From Oscillospiraceae bacterium (GTDB taxonomy: Bacteria > Bacillota > Clostridia > Oscillospirales > Ruminococcaceae), in contig DXNX01000108.1 of assembly GCA_019413245.1 (NCBI GenBank), positions 1 through 8,311 on the forward strand: DNA of 8,311 nt, in the 5' to 3' direction. Position numbers and translations under genes: made by a program. Below are positions 6,951 through 8,311 of this stretch, in pieces (the stretch's first letter is position 1; each line of letters begins with the position of its first letter). The notes beneath the pieces were generated by a model. It did no database searches, was not told where the DNA came from, and worked only from the letters and a program-made list of their open reading frames with translations.

Positions 6951-6984
6951 CCGCCGTTCCCTGCCGGGAACGGCGGTTTTTTTT
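6951..6984 (+). terminator. Intrinsic terminator of the glpP-glpK transcript
   Basis: An 11-bp perfect GC-rich stem, CCGCCGTTCCC (6951-6961) with its complement (6966-6976), closes a four-base loop and runs straight into eight T (6977-6984). It separates the glycerol module from the metal module. Confidence 0.95.
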
Positions 6985-7017
6985 GCCCGGTCAGCTGCTC
7001 TTTTCCGTTTTTTCCTA

Positions 7018-7046
7018 TTGACAAGGGAACGGAACGGGTATATCAT
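7018..7046 (+). promoter_or_regulatory. Promoter of the metal-resistance operon
   Basis: A perfect TTGACA (7018-7023) is followed after exactly 17 bases by TATCAT (7041-7046), a five-of-six -10 box. Such a strong promoter fits an operon held off by a repressor. The start would be near 7053, inside the operator palindrome. Confidence 0.85.
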
Positions 7047-7051
7047 ACAGA

Positions 7052-7073
7052 CATATGAACAAGTGCTCATATG
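7052..7073. promoter_or_regulatory. ArsR/SmtB-type operator palindrome
   Basis: CATATGAACA (7052-7061), a two-base AG centre, then TGCTCATATG (7064-7073): an inverted repeat with one mismatched pair. The TGAAC-centred, two-base-spaced form resembles the imperfect 12-2-12 operators of SmtB/CzrA-family zinc sensors. It covers the predicted start site, just downstream of the -10 box, where a bound dimer would block transcription of the gene that begins at 7089. Confidence 0.8.
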
Positions 7074-7088
7074 AAAGGATGTCAGACC

Positions 7089-7472
7089 ATGTCCATGCCC
7101 AACGAAACCAACCCCCCCGAAACCCTGCCGGTGTGCGCGCCTGACTGCCCCGGGAATCCCGAGGCCCTGGCCAGGGTGTGTGCCGAGCTGCCCGACGACG
7201 AGGTGCTGTACGATCTGGCCGAGCTGTTCCGGGTCTTTGGGGACACCACCCGCATCAAGATCCTGTACGCCCTGTTCGAGAGCGAACTCTGCGTGAACGA
7301 CATCGCCCAGGCGGTGGGGCTTTCCCAGAGTGCGGTGAGCCACCAGCTGCGGGTGCTGAAAGCCAGCAAGCTGGTCAAGTTCCGCCGGGAGGGCAAGACG
7401 GTGTTTTACAGCCTGGACGATGACCATGTCCGCAGCATGATCGCCCTGGGCATGGAACATGTGGAGGAATGA
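7089..7472 (+). CDS. ArsR/SmtB-family metal-sensing repressor
   Basis: A 127-residue winged-helix repressor predicted to hold the operon off until Zn, Cd or a similar ion binds. The core LAELFRVFGDTTRIKILYAL is followed by the recognition helix SQSAVSHQLRVLKASKLV (79-96) and the wing EGKTVFYSL. The alpha-5 zinc-site ligands are intact with SmtB spacing: Asp111, His113, His124 and Glu127. The alpha-3 motif is ELCVND (66-71), with one Cys (Cys68) where CadC has two (ELCVCD). The N-terminus carries Cys16-x3-Cys20, like the Cys pair of CadC. The sensor may thus own two kinds of metal site. ATG 7089 is preferred over the in-frame ATG at 7071 because AAAGGA (7074-7079) is well placed for it and because 7071 falls inside the operator. 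A gap of 41 bases leads to the HMA gene in the same transcript. Confidence 0.92.
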   Translation: MSMPNETNPPETLPVCAPDCPGNPEALARVCAELPDDEVLYDLAELFRVFGDTTRIKILYALFESELCVNDIAQAVGLSQSAVSHQLRVLKASKLVKFRREGKTVFYSLDDDHVRSMIALGMEHVEE

Positions 7473-7513
7473 CCCTTTCCCGGCATCAACGAGAGTAAAA
7501 AGGAGATTTTACC

Positions 7514-7729
7514 ATGCAGAAGAAATTCAACATCGAAGTGGACTGCGCCAACTGCGCCGCCAAGATCGAAACCGCCGTGAAGGCCCTGCCCGGCGTGCAG
7601 AACGCCAGCGTGAGCTTTATGACCCAGAAGATGCTGCTGGAAGCCGAGGACGGCCAGTTTGATGCCATCCTGAAGCAGGCCGTGAAGGCAGCCAAGAAGA
7701 TCGAACCGGATTTCGAGATCGAACTGTAA
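7514..7729 (+). CDS. Stand-alone HMA-domain metal-binding protein
   Basis: A 71-residue protein that is a single heavy-metal-associated domain of beta-alpha-beta-beta-alpha-beta type. The metal site is Asp10-Cys11-Ala-Asn-Cys14 (VDCANC) followed by AAKIETAVKALPGV, the usual helix and turn. An Asp directly before the first Cys is typical of the Zn/Cd/Pb class (ZntA/CadA N-terminal domains), while copper carriers such as CopZ usually have Met or Thr in this loop. A divalent-metal role is therefore favoured. AGGAG at 7501-7505 lies eight bases before the ATG. It lies between the sensor and an ATPase that has no HMA domain of its own, so it probably serves as a detached metal-delivery or regulatory domain of that pump. 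Its full length is present. Confidence 0.92.
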   Translation: MQKKFNIEVDCANCAAKIETAVKALPGVQNASVSFMTQKMLLEAEDGQFDAILKQAVKAAKKIEPDFEIEL

Positions 7730-7769
7730 TACATCCCGCGGCTCTGCCCGGGGCAGGAGGAATCATCCC

Positions 7770-8311
7770 ATGACCAAAAAGCAGAAGAAAATGCTGCGCC
7801 GCATCCTCATTGCGGCGGTGCTGTATGCAGCGGCCGCCATTCTGTGTGGGGTGTTTGCCGGCATGCCCTGGCCGCTGCAGGCGGTTCTGTACCTGATCCC
7901 CTATTTCATCATCGGGTACGACGTGCTGCGCAAGGCCGTGATGGGCGTGGTGCATGGTGAGGTCTTTGACGAAAACTTTCTGATGGCCGTGGCCACGGTG
8001 GGCGCCATGTGCCTGGGCGAGTACGGCGAGGGCGTGGCCGTCATGCTGTTCTACCAGGTGGGCGAACTGTTCCAGAGCTACGCCGTAGGCAAGAGCCGCC
8101 GCAGCATTGCGGGGCTCATGGACATCCGGCCGGACAGCGCTAACCTGGAGGAAGCCGACGGCAGTCTGCGCACGGTGGACCCGGAGGAAGTGGCCGTGGG
8201 TTCGGTCATTGTGGTGCGCCCCGGGGAAAAGATCCCGCTGGACGGCACGGTGCTGGAGGGCGAAAGCTCCCTGAACACCGCCGCCCTCACCGGCGAGAGC
8301 CGCCCCCGCTC
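7770..8311 (+). CDS. P1B-type heavy-metal ATPase (CadA/ZntA-like), 3' end beyond window
   Basis: An ATP-driven metal exporter of the inner membrane; only the first 180 codons are visible and no stop is reached. AGGAGG at 7755-7760 precedes the ATG by nine bases. After a short basic start (MTKKQKKMLRR) come hydrophobic segments at about 11-30 and 35-55, then DENFLMAVATVGAM (67-80) and GEGVAVMLFYQVGELFQ (86-102), blocks typical of the Zn/Cd/Pb ATPases. The linker AVGKSRRSIAGLMDIRP (105-121) leads into the actuator domain, with VRPGEKIPLDG and the dephosphorylation motif TGES (174-177). The CPC metal site, the DKTG phosphorylation site and the nucleotide domain should lie downstream. It lacks the usual N-terminal HMA domain, which is instead encoded by the gene 40 bases upstream. 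That gap holds a CTGCCC/GGGCAG palindrome touching the ribosome site. Confidence 0.94.
   Translation, partial: MTKKQKKMLRRILIAAVLYAAAAILCGVFAGMPWPLQAVLYLIPYFIIGYDVLRKAVMGVVHGEVFDENFLMAVATVGAMCLGEYGEGVAVMLFYQVGELFQSYAVGKSRRSIAGLMDIRPDSANLEEADGSLRTVDPEEVAVGSVIVVRPGEKIPLDGTVLEGESSLNTAALTGESRPR

Noticed and set aside
5294..7024. 576-codon minus-strand open frame opposite glpK
   Set aside because: It runs through the terminator and the end of glpP, shows no family motif, and mirrors the codon bias of glpK.
7071..7088. Upstream in-frame ATG for the ArsR-family gene at 7071
   Set aside because: It sits inside the operator palindrome, and no ribosome site precedes it within the predicted transcript; AAAGGA at 7074-7079 fits ATG 7089.

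Overview
The window looks like a chromosomal segment from a GC-rich anaerobic Firmicute of the Oscillospiraceae/Ruminococcaceae type (Faecalibacterium, Gemmiger or Subdoligranulum relatives). This placement is an inference. It rests on high GC with strong G/C bias at third codon positions, clear Gram-positive AGGAGG-type ribosome sites, a GlpP antiterminator (a Firmicutes/Thermotogae-type regulator), and an inverted repeat unit that I associate, from memory, with gut Clostridia genomes. No gene looks foreign in base composition.

Layout. Positions 1-1111 (+) hold the 3' part of an NADP-type glutamate dehydrogenase gene (gdhA), followed by a strong two-sided terminator (about 1136-1180) and an intergenic palindromic repeat (1199-1337). 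On the minus strand from 4451 down to 1352 lies a tight three-gene operon: a GlpA-like FAD dehydrogenase with a C-terminal BFD [2Fe-2S] domain, an FAD/NAD(P) pyridine-nucleotide-disulfide-type oxidoreductase, and a small four-cysteine DUF1667 protein. A 337-bp divergent control region (4452-4788) separates this from a plus-strand pair, glpP (4789-5361) and glpK (5384-6874). The region has a good promoter facing each way, and each predicted leader RNA carries a terminator-like hairpin. glpK ends in a strong terminator at 6951-6984.

From 7018 a second, independent module begins: a near-consensus promoter, an ArsR/SmtB-type palindromic operator at the predicted start site, an ArsR-family metal sensor, a stand-alone HMA metal-binding protein, and the first 180 codons of a P1B-type (Zn/Cd/Pb-class) ATPase cut off by the window end.

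How the parts work together. GlpK phosphorylates glycerol to sn-glycerol-3-phosphate. The divergent three-gene operon is predicted to oxidise it to dihydroxyacetone phosphate. GlpP is expected to sense glycerol-3-phosphate and relieve termination in the leader RNAs, possibly of both transcripts. No glycerol facilitator (glpF) and no E. coli-type GlpB/GlpC is present. The metal module is a self-contained efflux system: the sensor represses its own promoter until metal binds, the HMA protein carries metal, and the ATPase, which lacks its own N-terminal HMA domain, exports it.

The most interesting points are the non-canonical glycerol-3-phosphate dehydrogenase complex, the paired attenuator-like leaders, a GlpK without the Firmicutes phospho-histidine loop, and a metal sensor that combines features of SmtB and CadC.
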